A program made the position numbers and the translations under genes. A DNA stretch of 64,000 nt from Shimia sp. (GTDB taxonomy: Bacteria; Pseudomonadota; Alphaproteobacteria; Rhodobacterales; Rhodobacteraceae), in NCBI GenBank assembly GCA_024224295.1, contig JAAENN010000140.1:21587-85586 (forward strand), given 5' to 3'. Positions 9,528-19,680 of this stretch are shown in pieces. Under the pieces are notes generated by a model that was given only the letters and a program-made list of their open reading frames with translations, was not told where the DNA came from and ran no database searches. Each line of letters opens with the position of its first letter. Positions within the stretch are counted from its first letter, which is position 1.

Positions 9528-11717
9528 ATGACTGCGGCGATGCGCCCGAATATCTCAGCCTGCCCGGCCTGTGACGCGGCTCCGGCGGCAGAAGCTTTGG
9601 CAGAGCAAGCCTTGCAGGAGGAGGCGCGCATTGCGCTGTCTGTTCCAAGCGTGCACTGCGGAGCTTGTATATCGACCGTAGAAAGCGCGCTGGCGGCGTA
9701 CCCGGGGGTGCATTCCGCTCGGGTGAACCTGACCTTGAAGCGGGCCTCTGTGGAAGCCGATCCAGAGGTGACAGCCGAAGATTTGACGTCGGTTCTCGAG
9801 CAGGTTGGCTATGAAGCGCATGAACTTGACGCTGGCACGCTCAGCGCTACGCAGACCGATAAAGCGGGGCGAGACCTGCTGATGCGGTTGGCTGTGGCAG
9901 GATTTGCCACGATGAACGTTATGCTGCTGTCTGTGTCGGTTTGGTCCGGGGCAGAGGCAGCCACACGCGACATGTTCCATTGGATCTCTGCGGCAATTGC
10001 GCTGCCTACAATTGCATTCTCCGGGAAACCGTTTTTTGTGCATGCTTGGAGTGCGTTGAAACACAAACGCCTGAATATGGACGTACCCATTGTGTTAGCG
10101 ATTGTGCTGGCGGTGGCCACGTCGCTTTGGGAGACCACACTGTCGGGGGAGCATGCCTATTTTGATGCTGCTCTGACTTTGGTGTTTTTCTTGTTGGCTG
10201 GTCGCTATTTGGACCACCGTACGCGGGCGGTGGCGCGGTCGGCGGCTGAGGAGCTCGCGGCGCTAGAAGTGCCGCGTGCAGTGAGGGTTGTGGACGGGCA
10301 AGATCAAACTGTTGCCGTGAAAGAGCTTGCGGTTGGTGATTTGATCCGGGTGAAGCCGGGTGGCCGTATGCCAGTGGATGGCGAGATTGTTGAGGGCCGT
10401 TCGGAGTTGGACCGCTCCTTGCTCACGGGGGAAACTCTTCCAGTTTTTGCTCAGCCGGGGCAAGCGGTAAGTGCGGGAGAGGTGAACCTGACAGGCCCGT
10501 TGATTATCCGCGCTACTGCTGTGGGGGAGCAGACAAGCTTGCACCGTATGGCGGATTTGGTGGCGGTCGCAGAGTCTGGCCGGTCAAATTACACATCTTT
10601 GGCTGACAAAGCGGCAAAGCTATACGCTCCGGGTGTGCACATACTGTCTGCGCTGAGTTTCCTTGGCTGGTATCTCTTTACCTTCGACATGCGTACTGCG
10701 CTTAATATTGCGGCGGCAGTTTTGATCATAACTTGCCCCTGTGCACTTGGATTGGCCGTACCAGCGGTAACAACCGCTGCTTCGGGGCGGCTATTTCGTA
10801 AAGGCATGTTGATCAAGCATAGCACTGCTTTGGAGCGTTTGGCACAAGTCGACACAGTTGTGTTTGATAAAACCGGAACGCTGACAGCGGGCGCCCCGGA
10901 ATTGATCAATATTGAATCTCTCAAAGGAGAAGATATCTCAGTGGCACTGGCGCTTTCGATGGCCTCGGCACATCCCCTGAGCATGGCTATCACCAAAGCA
11001 GCCCAAGCAGCCGGTGTACGTCCGGCGCGGGTGAGTGAGATCGAAGAGGTGCCAGGTTATGGCACGCAAGGTCGAATGGATGGCCAATTGGTGCGATTGG
11101 GGCGGCCAACGTGGGTTGGTGCAAATGCGGGCAATCAGACTTCCGCGTTCCTGAGCATTGGCGAGCGAGCACCTGTGGCGTTCGTGTTTGCAGATGCGCT
11201 GCGGGACGGTGCCGAAGAAAGCGTGAAGGCGCTGCAGGCTGCAGGCAAAGAGGTGATCTTGATGTCGGGTGACACCACCGGCGCGGTGGAAAGCCTGGCT
11301 GTTCGCTTGGGCATTGCAAAATGGGTGGCGGAAGCTCTGCCGGAAGACAAAGCCAAGCGTGTGCAAACCTTAGCCGAAGATGGGCGTTTTGTGCTGATGG
11401 TGGGGGATGGTCTTAATGACACCGCCGCGCTTGCATCCGCTCACGTGTCTATTTCGCCTGCCTCGGCGTTGGATGCCGCGCGCGTGGCCTCTGACATTGT
11501 GCTTTTGGGGGGCGATTTGTCTCCAATTCCGAATGCGGTCGATGTCTCCAAAAGTGCGATCAAACGCATACGCGAAAACTTTCGTATCGCTACAGTCTAC
11601 AACATCGTAGCGGTACCGTTGGCGGTGGCAGGCTTGGCCACGCCGTTGATTGCCGCGTTGGCGATGTCCACGTCTTCGATTACAGTATCCCTAAACGCCC
11701 TACGCCTAAGAGGATGA
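9528..11717 (+). CDS. ccoI: Copper-translocating P-type ATPase CcoI
   Basis: HCGAC metal-binding domain, CPCALG, DKTGTLT, GDGLNDTAAL. Confidence 0.96.
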   Translation: MTAAMRPNISACPACDAAPAAEALAEQALQEEARIALSVPSVHCGACISTVESALAAYPGVHSARVNLTLKRASVEADPEVTAEDLTSVLEQVGYEAHELDAGTLSATQTDKAGRDLLMRLAVAGFATMNVMLLSVSVWSGAEAATRDMFHWISAAIALPTIAFSGKPFFVHAWSALKHKRLNMDVPIVLAIVLAVATSLWETTLSGEHAYFDAALTLVFFLLAGRYLDHRTRAVARSAAEELAALEVPRAVRVVDGQDQTVAVKELAVGDLIRVKPGGRMPVDGEIVEGRSELDRSLLTGETLPVFAQPGQAVSAGEVNLTGPLIIRATAVGEQTSLHRMADLVAVAESGRSNYTSLADKAAKLYAPGVHILSALSFLGWYLFTFDMRTALNIAAAVLIITCPCALGLAVPAVTTAASGRLFRKGMLIKHSTALERLAQVDTVVFDKTGTLTAGAPELINIESLKGEDISVALALSMASAHPLSMAITKAAQAAGVRPARVSEIEEVPGYGTQGRMDGQLVRLGRPTWVGANAGNQTSAFLSIGERAPVAFVFADALRDGAEESVKALQAAGKEVILMSGDTTGAVESLAVRLGIAKWVAEALPEDKAKRVQTLAEDGRFVLMVGDGLNDTAALASAHVSISPASALDAARVASDIVLLGGDLSPIPNAVDVSKSAIKRIRENFRIATVYNIVAVPLAVAGLATPLIAALAMSTSSITVSLNALRLRG

Positions 11718-11718
11718 C

Positions 11719-11877
11719 ATGCAAGTTCTGTCTTATCTGATACCTATTTCTCTGTTTTTGGGAGGCGTTGGCTTGGTCGGGTTCCTCTACACGGTGCGGT
11801 CCAACCAGTATGACGATCCGGAAGGCGATGCACAGCGTATTTTATCGGGGCAGTACGACGACAAACCGAAGGTTTAG
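11719..11877 (+). CDS. ccoS: cbb3-type oxidase assembly protein CcoS (52 aa)
   Basis: Manual translation MQVLSYLIPISLFLGGVGLVGFLYTVRSNQYDDPEGDAQRILSGQYDDKPKV*; below ORF-track length cut-off. Confidence 0.93.
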   Translation: MQVLSYLIPISLFLGGVGLVGFLYTVRSNQYDDPEGDAQRILSGQYDDKPKV

Positions 11878-11894
11878 AGCGGCGGCTGAGGGTG

Positions 11895-11942
11895 ACAAAC
11901 AGAAAGACCGTCGCAGGAGGCTGCGACGGTCTTTCTGTTTGT
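11895..11942. terminator. Bidirectional terminator: perfect 21-bp inverted repeat between convergent ccoS and dacA
   Basis: ACAAACAGAAAGACCGTCGCA-GGAGGC-TGCGACGGTCTTTCTGTTTGT. Confidence 0.9.
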
Positions 11943-11957
11943 GATCATTGTCGTGGG

Positions 11958-13346
11958 TTAGCTTGGACCTAGAGTGTAGCAGGTGACTTGTCTTGCTTGT
12001 AGACGGCGGCAGGCGAGATCTGCGGTCTCTTTCGTCATGCCAAGGAAGTTGGCTTCAAATCCACGGGAATTCTTTACAACCTTTCGCAAGCTGCCATCCA
12101 AAGTTGCCATCTCTGCCAGGGCTGTTTTCAGCAACATCTTTTCGGCGGCGAAGCGACTTGTGTAGCGCCCGACATTAATGCCCCAATGGCGCCCACCGGC
12201 CGTTGAAATTCTAGTCACGACTTTGGGTTGAGGGGGAGGGGACGGCTCTTCCTTAAGGCTGGCTAATGTCACCCCTGTGTTGTCTTGGGCCTGCAGCAGC
12301 GCTGATTGAATATCGTGCTCAATGACGGTTGCAGCGGCAACCACACTTTCTTCGGGCATCGCTGCAGTTGCGACCGAAGAAGGCTGTTTTTCGTCGGTTG
12401 TTGTTGGGCGCAACACGGGGCGCAGCGACTTTTTGACAGCTGTCGCCACCCGGATCGTTTTGCCAACGGGCTGGGTTTTGCCTTGGTAAGCAGGCAAGCT
12501 CGGCTTCCGAAGTGCCACACGACTGGCGGAGCGATTGAAGCCCAGATCCAGAAGCTCTGCCACTTTGGCGTTGCGGGTTGCGGTGGAACGACCACCAAAC
12601 ACAGTGGCAATCACACGCTTGTTGCCGCGTTCAGCAGAGGCCACAAGATTGAAGCCGGCGGCGCGGGTGTATCCCGTTTTGATGCCGTCTGCGCCTTTGT
12701 AGGCGGCGAGCAGGCGGCGATTAGTGTTGTTGACCGTTTTAATACCTGCGCTGGTGGAGCGGCGAGAAAAGAGGTTGTAGTAATCCGGGTAGTCATAAAG
12801 CACGTGGCGACCAAGCGTGGTCATGTCGCGCGCGGTGGACATGTGACCTGTCTCTGTCAAACCATGCATGTTTTTGAATGTGGTGTTCGACATGCCCAAT
12901 GCTTTGGCCGTGCGATTCATACGACGGGCAAAGGCGGCCTCAGACCCTTCAATGGCCTCACCAATGGCGGTGGCGGCGTCGTTTGCAGATTTTACCGCAG
13001 CGGCGCGAATGAGATAGCGCAACGCGATGCGCTGGCCTGCTTGTAAACCCAGTTTGGATGGCGGCTCAGCGGCTGCATTTTTGGAGATTTTTACTTTTGT
13101 ATCGAGGCTGATCTCTCCGTTCTCCACCGCTTCCATGGCGATGTAGAGTGTCATCATTTTGGTCAAAGAGGCCGGATGCAGCCGGGTGTCTGCATTGCGG
13201 CTGTGCAAGACTTTGCCGTCCCGCGCGTCAATCACCATTGCTGCGTAAGGTGCTGCCAAAGACACCATGGGGGTCAACACCGAACAGAATGCCAGTGTCG
13301 CCAAAAATAGCCCGAAACGGGCCGGCTGAATGCGCCGCGCCTTCAT
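11958..13346 (-). CDS. D-alanyl-D-alanine carboxypeptidase (S11) with C-terminal SPOR-like region; start probably 13346 rather than 13397
   Basis: HPASLTKMMTLY (SxxK), KSANDAATAI (SxN), DGIKTGYT (KTG); C-terminal WGINVGRYTSRFAAEKML... Confidence 0.93.
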   Translation of the reverse strand: MKARRIQPARFGLFLATLAFCSVLTPMVSLAAPYAAMVIDARDGKVLHSRNADTRLHPASLTKMMTLYIAMEAVENGEISLDTKVKISKNAAAEPPSKLGLQAGQRIALRYLIRAAAVKSANDAATAIGEAIEGSEAAFARRMNRTAKALGMSNTTFKNMHGLTETGHMSTARDMTTLGRHVLYDYPDYYNLFSRRSTSAGIKTVNNTNRRLLAAYKGADGIKTGYTRAAGFNLVASAERGNKRVIATVFGGRSTATRNAKVAELLDLGFNRSASRVALRKPSLPAYQGKTQPVGKTIRVATAVKKSLRPVLRPTTTDEKQPSSVATAAMPEESVVAAATVIEHDIQSALLQAQDNTGVTLASLKEEPSPPPQPKVVTRISTAGGRHWGINVGRYTSRFAAEKMLLKTALAEMATLDGSLRKVVKNSRGFEANFLGMTKETADLACRRLQARQVTCYTLGPS

Positions 13347-13537
13347 GTGAACTGCTCTTTTTTCTGCCTCAGGCCGCTGGTTTTCCAGTCTGACCAATTA
13401 TTATTACAGCGAGCGTAGCACAGGGTTGGAAACGAATAAAGCGTGTGTTTCTGGAGATTTGGAGGAGCATGTTCTGGTGGGGGAGTAGATGTTGTGGCTA
13501 GGAGGCTACTGGCCGCTAGACCTGCTTTGTGCGGCGC

Positions 13538-14239
13538 TTAACCAATCTCTTCAACCAGCGGCAAAATTTCTGACAGTGACGAAAGCGCCACAAAACGAGG
13601 GTTTTCTTTTGGTGCTTCAGCCTTCTCCAAAGCCCAGGCCGGGCCATTGGGGACATGCGCGGCCCAACTGCCAACGGAGAGTGCAGGTACAATGTCGGAT
13701 TTCATTGAGTCGCCGACCATTAGTGCGCGGTTCGGACCGTCGCCGTAGCTGTTGAATGCGCTGGTGTAAGTGTCGGCAGTCTTGTGGCTGACAATCTCTA
13801 CCCACTCAAATAAGTCACCCAGACCGGATTGGGCGACTTTGCGTTCCTGGTCGAGCAGGTCCCCCTTTGTGATGAGTAGCAGTCGATGGGTTTTTGATAG
13901 AGTTTCAACCACTTCTTTGGCGTGAGGAAGTAACTCTATGGGATGTTGCAGCATCTCTCGACCACAGGCCATCAGCTCCGAAATCACCGATGCCGGGACA
14001 CGTTCTTCAGTGACCTCAATGGCTGTTTCGATCATCGATAAGACAAAACCCTTGGTGCCAAATCCGTAGTGACCAACGTTGCGCCGCTCGGCGGCCAATA
14101 GACGGGCTTCGAGGTGGTCCGGCGCGGTAAAGTCAGCGAGAAGCGCTGCAAACTTGGCTTGAGTCAGGCGGAAAAATCGTTCGGTATGCCAAAGTGTATC
14201 ATCGGCATCAAAGGCAACTGTCGTGAGGGTCTTGGGCAT
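13538..14239 (-). CDS. HAD-family hydrolase
   Basis: [11 protein letters not shown] motif [20 protein letters not shown]. Confidence 0.88.
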   Translation of the reverse strand: MPKTLTTVAFDADDTLWHTERFFRLTQAKFAALLADFTAPDHLEARLLAAERRNVGHYGFGTKGFVLSMIETAIEVTEERVPASVISELMACGREMLQHPIELLPHAKEVVETLSKTHRLLLITKGDLLDQERKVAQSGLGDLFEWVEIVSHKTADTYTSAFNSYGDGPNRALMVGDSMKSDIVPALSVGSWAAHVPNGPAWALEKAEAPKENPRFVALSSLSEILPLVEEIG

Positions 14240-14326
14240 GAAAAAGATCCGATTGTTCCTGACCTCTTTTCTATGGCCAACTTCAGGCTATATAAACAGC
14301 AAACCACAAACCGGATTCTTGTGAAT

Positions 14327-14665
14327 ATGCCATTGAAGACGATGAACATGAGCATGGGTGACGATGATGGCGGCGACCTTGGTGTCGCGCTGGAAACGCG
14401 TACCCGCACCAAAAAGCCACCGCTTTACAAGGTGATGTTGCTCAATGACGACTACACCCCAATGGAGTTTGTGGTGCTTGTGCTCGAGCGCTTCTTTTCG
14501 ATGACTCATGCACAGGCGTTTGAGATCATGCTCACCGTGCACAAAAAGGGCGTGGCGGTTGTTGGTGTGTTCAGTCACGAAATTGCAGAAACCAAGGTCA
14601 CTCAGGTGATGGATTTGGCGCAACGCCATCAACATCCCCTGCAGTGTACGATGGAGAAGGAGTGA
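14327..14665 (+). CDS. clpS: ATP-dependent Clp protease adaptor ClpS (start revised from 14114)
   Basis: [62 protein letters not shown]. Confidence 0.95.
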   Translation: MPLKTMNMSMGDDDGGDLGVALETRTRTKKPPLYKVMLLNDDYTPMEFVVLVLERFFSMTHAQAFEIMLTVHKKGVAVVGVFSHEIAETKVTQVMDLAQRHQHPLQCTMEKE

Positions 14666-14692
14666 CCGGGGCTGCCCGGTTCACCGCATAAA

Positions 14693-15676
14693 ATGTCCCA
14701 TTCCCGATTGTCATTGGCTGTAGAGGACTACGGCCTGTCTTTGCCGTCTGATGGACGGATTGCTGTGTTTGCGCCGCGTGTTGGCTTTGACTTGAGCGCT
14801 TTGCCACGTGCGCAGGTGCATGTGGTTCAGCACCTGAAGCCTGATTTTGATGCCTTTGCCGGCGCTGGATACGACGCTGACGTTGTTGAGGAAGGCCGTT
14901 ATGTTGCTGCCGTGGTTGTGTTGCCGCGTGCGAAGGCTCTTGCCAAGGACTTGATTGCACGGGCCTCAAGATGTGCGGATCTGGTCATCGTTGATGGGCA
15001 GAAAACCGATGGCATCGATGGGCTTTACAAAGAGTGCCGCAAGCGGGCCGAAGTTTTGGGCAGTTTTGCCAAATCTCACGGACGCCTGTTTTGGTTTGAA
15101 GGCGGTGAGTTCGTGGATTGGTTTGCTGGCGCCCCAACAAAAATAGCGGATCGCTTTGTTACGCGTCCTGGCGTGTTCAGTGCGGACGGCGTGGATCCCG
15201 CATCGCAAATACTGGCTGAGGCTTTGCCGCCGAAATTGGGGCGGGTTGTGGCGGATCTTGGGGCTGGTTGGGGTTATCTCTCCTGTGAGATGGCCGCGCG
15301 TCAGGCTTTTGATGTGTTGCATTTGGTCGAGGCCGATCATGTGGCGCTTGAATGCGCCAAGGAAAACCTGACAGACCCTAGGGCGCAGTTTCATTGGGCG
15401 GATGCGACCAACTTCAAGCCCGGCCATCGGGTGGATACGGTTGTGATGAACCCGCCGTTTCACACTGGGCGCAAGGCGGAGCCCGCTTTGGGGGAGAGCT
15501 TTATTCGAGCTGCGGCAAAAATGTTGGCTCCGTCCGGGCATCTTTGGCTGGTCGCAAACCGGCACTTGCCCTATGAGGCCACGCTTCAGGATGCGTTCCA
15601 ATCTGTCGAGGCCGTTGCCGGAGACACCCGTTTCAAGGTATTGCATGCACAGCGCCCAACGCGGGCCAGAGGGTGA
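14693..15676 (+). CDS. Class I SAM-dependent methyltransferase, RsmC-like (16S rRNA G1207 family)
   Basis: ADLGAGWGYLSCEMA, VMNPPFHTGRKAEPALGESFIRAA. Confidence 0.87.
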   Translation: MSHSRLSLAVEDYGLSLPSDGRIAVFAPRVGFDLSALPRAQVHVVQHLKPDFDAFAGAGYDADVVEEGRYVAAVVVLPRAKALAKDLIARASRCADLVIVDGQKTDGIDGLYKECRKRAEVLGSFAKSHGRLFWFEGGEFVDWFAGAPTKIADRFVTRPGVFSADGVDPASQILAEALPPKLGRVVADLGAGWGYLSCEMAARQAFDVLHLVEADHVALECAKENLTDPRAQFHWADATNFKPGHRVDTVVMNPPFHTGRKAEPALGESFIRAAAKMLAPSGHLWLVANRHLPYEATLQDAFQSVEAVAGDTRFKVLHAQRPTRARG

Positions 15677-15722
15677 CACAGAGCTGTGTGTAGGCTCACG
15701 GACAATGTGATGGGGATCGTAG

Positions 15723-16523
15723 ATGTCTTTTAATATTGCGGGTAAAACCGCCATTATCACTGGCTCTGCCAACGGTATTGGACTGGCGGTGGGGCGGCAT
15801 TTTGCGGAGCATGGCGCCAATGTCATGTTTGCTGATGTGGATGAAAAGAGTCTGTGCGCCGAATTTGGAGAGCGCCCTGAAGAAGGTAATGTGCGGTATT
15901 TTGCGGGGGATCTGCGCGAGAAACTAACGATCAACAACCTGATCTCCGCGACCATAGACGCTTTTGATGAAATCGACATTCTCATCAACGGCTGCCGTCA
16001 GGTGACCACCAGCGATCCGCTTGATCCCGATGACACATCGGTGGATCTTATGATCCAGCAGAACTTGATGACGTCGCTACGATTGAGTCAGATTGTGGCT
16101 AAGCGCATGATTAAACTGGCCGACGGACGCGCGGAAGGGCCGGTCGGCTCCATTGTGAACCTCAGCTCGATTGCGGCGCAGCGGTCTCAGCCGGATTTGT
16201 TGGGCTATTCAATTGCCACTGCAGCGTTGGACCAGATGACCCGTGCGATGGCGGTGGCTTTGGCGCCTGAAAGGATCCGCGTAAACGCGGTTGCGATTGG
16301 CTCCGTGATGTCGGCAAGTTTGCAGACTGCGCTAAAAGACAACCGTGATTGCCGCAACGAAATTGAGCAGCATACGCCTTTGGGGCGGATTGCGGCGCCA
16401 GGTGAACTGGCGGATGCGGTTCAGTTTTTGGCCTCTGAAGCCTCTGGGTTTATGACCGGTCAGATTGTGACCGTGGATGGTGGTCGCTCGCTTTTGGATA
16501 CGGTGAGCACGCCTGCGCACTAG
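15723..16523 (+). CDS. SDR-family protein with substituted catalytic lysine
   Basis: TGSANGIG cofactor motif; NLSSIAAQRS; YSIAT in place of YxxxK. Confidence 0.88.
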   Translation: MSFNIAGKTAIITGSANGIGLAVGRHFAEHGANVMFADVDEKSLCAEFGERPEEGNVRYFAGDLREKLTINNLISATIDAFDEIDILINGCRQVTTSDPLDPDDTSVDLMIQQNLMTSLRLSQIVAKRMIKLADGRAEGPVGSIVNLSSIAAQRSQPDLLGYSIATAALDQMTRAMAVALAPERIRVNAVAIGSVMSASLQTALKDNRDCRNEIEQHTPLGRIAAPGELADAVQFLASEASGFMTGQIVTVDGGRSLLDTVSTPAH

Positions 16524-16597
16524 GCCCGCGCTGTTCTGCCGCTGGCGTCTGTTCTGTGCCGATGATAGGCAATGTGGAACACAACGGAGGGGCAGGC

Positions 16598-17491
16598 ATG
16601 TCTGATCAGATGGACACCGAAAAGCAACGCGCAAGCGCATGGTTTCGTGAATTGCGGGATCAGATTGTGGCCGCGTTTGAAGGGTTGGAGGACAGCCATT
16701 CCGAGGGTCCGTTTGCCGATCAGGCCGCTGGCCGATTTGAAGTGACTGAGACCAAGCGCAGCAGTGCCGATGGATCGGATGCTGGCGGTGGTTTGATGTC
16801 GGTGATGCGTGGCGGGCGTGTGTTCGAGAAAGTCGGCGTAAATGTCTCCACCGTTTATGGCGAGTTGGGAGAGCGCGCGCAGAACGCCATGGCCGCGCGC
16901 AAGGGTCTGCCGGGGATGAAAGAAGATCCGCGTTTTTGGGCAAGCGGCATCAGCCTTGTGGCGCATATGCAGAACCCACATTGTCCAGCTGTACACATGA
17001 ACACACGTATGTTCTGGACCCCACACGGTTGGTGGTTTGGCGGCGGTTCTGATCTGAACCCATGTCTGGAATATGGTGAGGACACCGCCCATTTTCACAG
17101 CGTACAAAAAGCGCATTGTGATCCGCATGGGGAAGACCAATATCCACGGCTAAAGGCCTGGGCGGACGAGTATTTCTACATTCCGCATCGCAACCGCGCC
17201 CGAGGTGTAGGGGGCATCTTTCTGGATGATCACAACACCGAAGATTGGGCGGCGGACTTTGGCTTTATTCAGGATATCGGTAAAGCCTTCCTTCCCGCCT
17301 TTGTGCCTTTAGTAGAAAAGCGTCGGGTGGATGCATTTGGCGAGGTGGAGAAAGACTCACAACTGGTGCATCGCGGGCTCTATGCGGAATACAACCTGGT
17401 TTACGACCGTGGCACCAAGTTTGGCCTGGAAACCGGCCATGACGCCAATGCGGTTCTGATGAGCCTACCGCCGATGGCCAAGTGGGTGTGA
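16598..17491 (+). CDS. hemF: Oxygen-dependent coproporphyrinogen III oxidase
   Basis: NPHCPAVHMNTRMFWTPHGWWFGGGSDLNPCLEYGEDTAHFHSVQKAHCDPHG; GGIFLDDHNTEDW. Confidence 0.97.
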   Translation: MSDQMDTEKQRASAWFRELRDQIVAAFEGLEDSHSEGPFADQAAGRFEVTETKRSSADGSDAGGGLMSVMRGGRVFEKVGVNVSTVYGELGERAQNAMAARKGLPGMKEDPRFWASGISLVAHMQNPHCPAVHMNTRMFWTPHGWWFGGGSDLNPCLEYGEDTAHFHSVQKAHCDPHGEDQYPRLKAWADEYFYIPHRNRARGVGGIFLDDHNTEDWAADFGFIQDIGKAFLPAFVPLVEKRRVDAFGEVEKDSQLVHRGLYAEYNLVYDRGTKFGLETGHDANAVLMSLPPMAKWV

Positions 17492-17501
17492 CGGCGCAGC
17501 C

Positions 17502-18461
17502 TTAGCTGCGCCAGTCAAAGAAGCCTTTGCCGCCGCGCTCCAGCAGGTATTTTGCCATGCTTTCACCAAGCGCTGCGCCATCTTCGATTGGGGCCGTTTG
17601 GTCGTCTCGTAGGCTTTCAGATCCGTCCGGACGCAGCACTTCGCCGCGCAGGCGGAGGGTGTTTGCGTCAAGCTCAGCAAGGCCTGCTATAGGGGTTTCG
17701 CAAGACCCGTCCAAGGCTGCCAGAAAGGCACGTTCTGCCGCAAGGCGTTGCCCCGTTGGACCGTCGTGAATGGCTTCGAGGAGGGCAGCTGTGGTCATGT
17801 CATCGGCGCGGCGTTCGATGCCGATCGCGCCTTGGGCGATTGCGGGTAGCATGTCTTCAGGCGCGATGGCCGAAGAGGCAACATGCGCCATGTCCAAACG
17901 ATTGAGGCCCGCCATGGCGAGAAAGGTGCAATCTGCCACGCCGTCTTCCAGCTTTTTCAAGCGGGTTTGGACGTTGCCTCGGAACTCTACGACGTTGAGA
18001 TCTTTGCGGTAATTCAACAGCTGCGCGCGGCGACGCAGGCTGGAGGTGCCCACGGTGGCGCCTTCGGGCAGGTCGGCCAGTGAGGCGTGGTTTGGCGAGA
18101 CAAAGGCGTCGCGGGTGTCTTCACGTGGCAGGTATGTGTCGAGCAGCAGGCCATCCGGTTGCAGGACCGGCATGTCTTTCATTGAGTGCACCGCAATGTC
18201 GATACCGCCCACCAGCATGGCCTCTTCTATTTCTTTTGTGAACAAGCCTTTACCACCAACCTCCTTGAGAGGTTTGTCTTTGGCAATCAGCTGAGCATTG
18301 TCACCGGAAGTGGTGATGACCACGATCTCAAACGCGTCTTCCAGCAGGTCAAACGCAGCCATTAAGCGACGACGGGTTTCATAGGCCTGCGCCAGCGCGA
18401 GCGGGGAACCACGGGTGCCGATTTTCAGCGGAGAGGCGGGGGTTGGCAAAGTCACTGTCAT
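17502..18461 (-). CDS. hemC: Hydroxymethylbilane synthase (start revised to 18461)
   Basis: MTVTLPTPASPLKIGTRGSPLALAQAYETRR; GIDIAVHSMKDMPV; DGSCETPIAGLAEL. Confidence 0.97.
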   Translation of the reverse strand: MTVTLPTPASPLKIGTRGSPLALAQAYETRRRLMAAFDLLEDAFEIVVITTSGDNAQLIAKDKPLKEVGGKGLFTKEIEEAMLVGGIDIAVHSMKDMPVLQPDGLLLDTYLPREDTRDAFVSPNHASLADLPEGATVGTSSLRRRAQLLNYRKDLNVVEFRGNVQTRLKKLEDGVADCTFLAMAGLNRLDMAHVASSAIAPEDMLPAIAQGAIGIERRADDMTTAALLEAIHDGPTGQRLAAERAFLAALDGSCETPIAGLAELDANTLRLRGEVLRPDGSESLRDDQTAPIEDGAALGESMAKYLLERGGKGFFDWRS

Positions 18462-18558
18462 AGCGCTTGGATAGCCGCGACAGGGTGTCCTGACAAGCGC
18501 TGTGGTCTTGACATCTTGCCGCTGTTGCCAGACCACGAGGGCGCAACACAGGAAGGAC

Positions 18559-19602
18559 ATGGGCATGGCCGAAAAGACGATCTTGCGGGCGCTGGCGGGC
18601 GAAACACTTGAAACCCCACCAATCTGGATGATGCGCCAGGCGGGTCGCTATTTGCCGGAATACCGCGCCACACGTGCGCAGGCCGGAGACTTTCTAAGTC
18701 TTTGCTACAACAGCAAATTGGCTGCTGAGGTGACGCTTCAGCCGATCCGCCGGTATGGGTTTGACGCGTCGATCCTGTTTGCGGATATCCTGTTGCTGCC
18801 GCAAGCGTTGGGTGCGGATTTGTGGTTTGTGACCGGGGAAGGGCCTCGGCTGTCCACCATTGAAACACAGGCGGATTTTGACAAGCTTAACGCGGCGAGC
18901 GCGATCCATGAGACGCTGAACCCGGTTTATGAAACCGTGCGAATCCTGCGCCGTGAGTTGCCCAAAGAGACCACATTGATTGGCTTTGCGGGCGCGCCTT
19001 GGACAGTGGCAACCTATATGGTTGCTGGTCGCGGTACGCCGGATCAGGGGCCAGCGCATAAGTTGAAAGACGAAAACCCAGAAGTCTTTGATCAGATCAT
19101 CAACATTCTGATCGAGGGCACCGTGGATTACCTGTCCAAACAGATCGAGGCAGGGGCCGAGGTGGTCAAGCTGTTTGACAGCTGGGCCGGCTCGCTGAAG
19201 GGCGCGGATTTTGATCGGTATGCCCTTGAACCCGCAAAGAAAATCATTTCTGAGCTTAAGGCTCGTCACCCGGATGTGCCGGTGATTGCCTTCCCACGTG
19301 GGGCAGGAGAGCGCTATGTCGGCTTTGCCAAGGCGACGGGTGCAGACTGTGTCGCGCTGGATGATGGTGTGACGCCGGAATGGGCGGCTGCGAATGTGCA
19401 GGTGGATGGCTGTGTTCAGGGGAACCTGAAGTCGAGCCATATGGTCACTGGCGGGCAAGATCTCGTTGATGAGACCCGCAAGATTGTTGAGGCTCTTGGT
19501 AAGGGGCCGCATATCTTCAATCTGGGCCACGGAATCACGCCGGATGCGGATCCGGAGAATGTGCAGCTGATGATTGATACGGTGCGCAACGGGGGGCATT
19601 AA
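18559..19602 (+). CDS. hemE: Uroporphyrinogen decarboxylase (start 18559 or 18565)
   Basis: [59 protein letters not shown]. Confidence 0.98.
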   Translation: MGMAEKTILRALAGETLETPPIWMMRQAGRYLPEYRATRAQAGDFLSLCYNSKLAAEVTLQPIRRYGFDASILFADILLLPQALGADLWFVTGEGPRLSTIETQADFDKLNAASAIHETLNPVYETVRILRRELPKETTLIGFAGAPWTVATYMVAGRGTPDQGPAHKLKDENPEVFDQIINILIEGTVDYLSKQIEAGAEVVKLFDSWAGSLKGADFDRYALEPAKKIISELKARHPDVPVIAFPRGAGERYVGFAKATGADCVALDDGVTPEWAAANVQVDGCVQGNLKSSHMVTGGQDLVDETRKIVEALGKGPHIFNLGHGITPDADPENVQLMIDTVRNGGH

Positions 19603-19650
19603 CCCCTGATTTTGACGTCGGTATCACGTCGGTATTACGACTGTTTTGCG

Positions 19651-19673
19651 GAGGTGCGCCATTGGCGCGCCTC
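19651..19673. terminator. Hairpin between convergent hemE and CoA-transferase gene
   Basis: GAGGTGCGCC-ATT-GGCGCGCCTC, 9/10 pairing. Confidence 0.5.
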
Positions 19674-19680
19674 TGTTGCG

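Noticed and set aside
13470-13510. Micro-ORF MFWWGSRCCG with upstream GGAGG, possible leader peptide
   Set aside because: No tryptophan or cysteine biosynthesis gene downstream on that strand; too short to support
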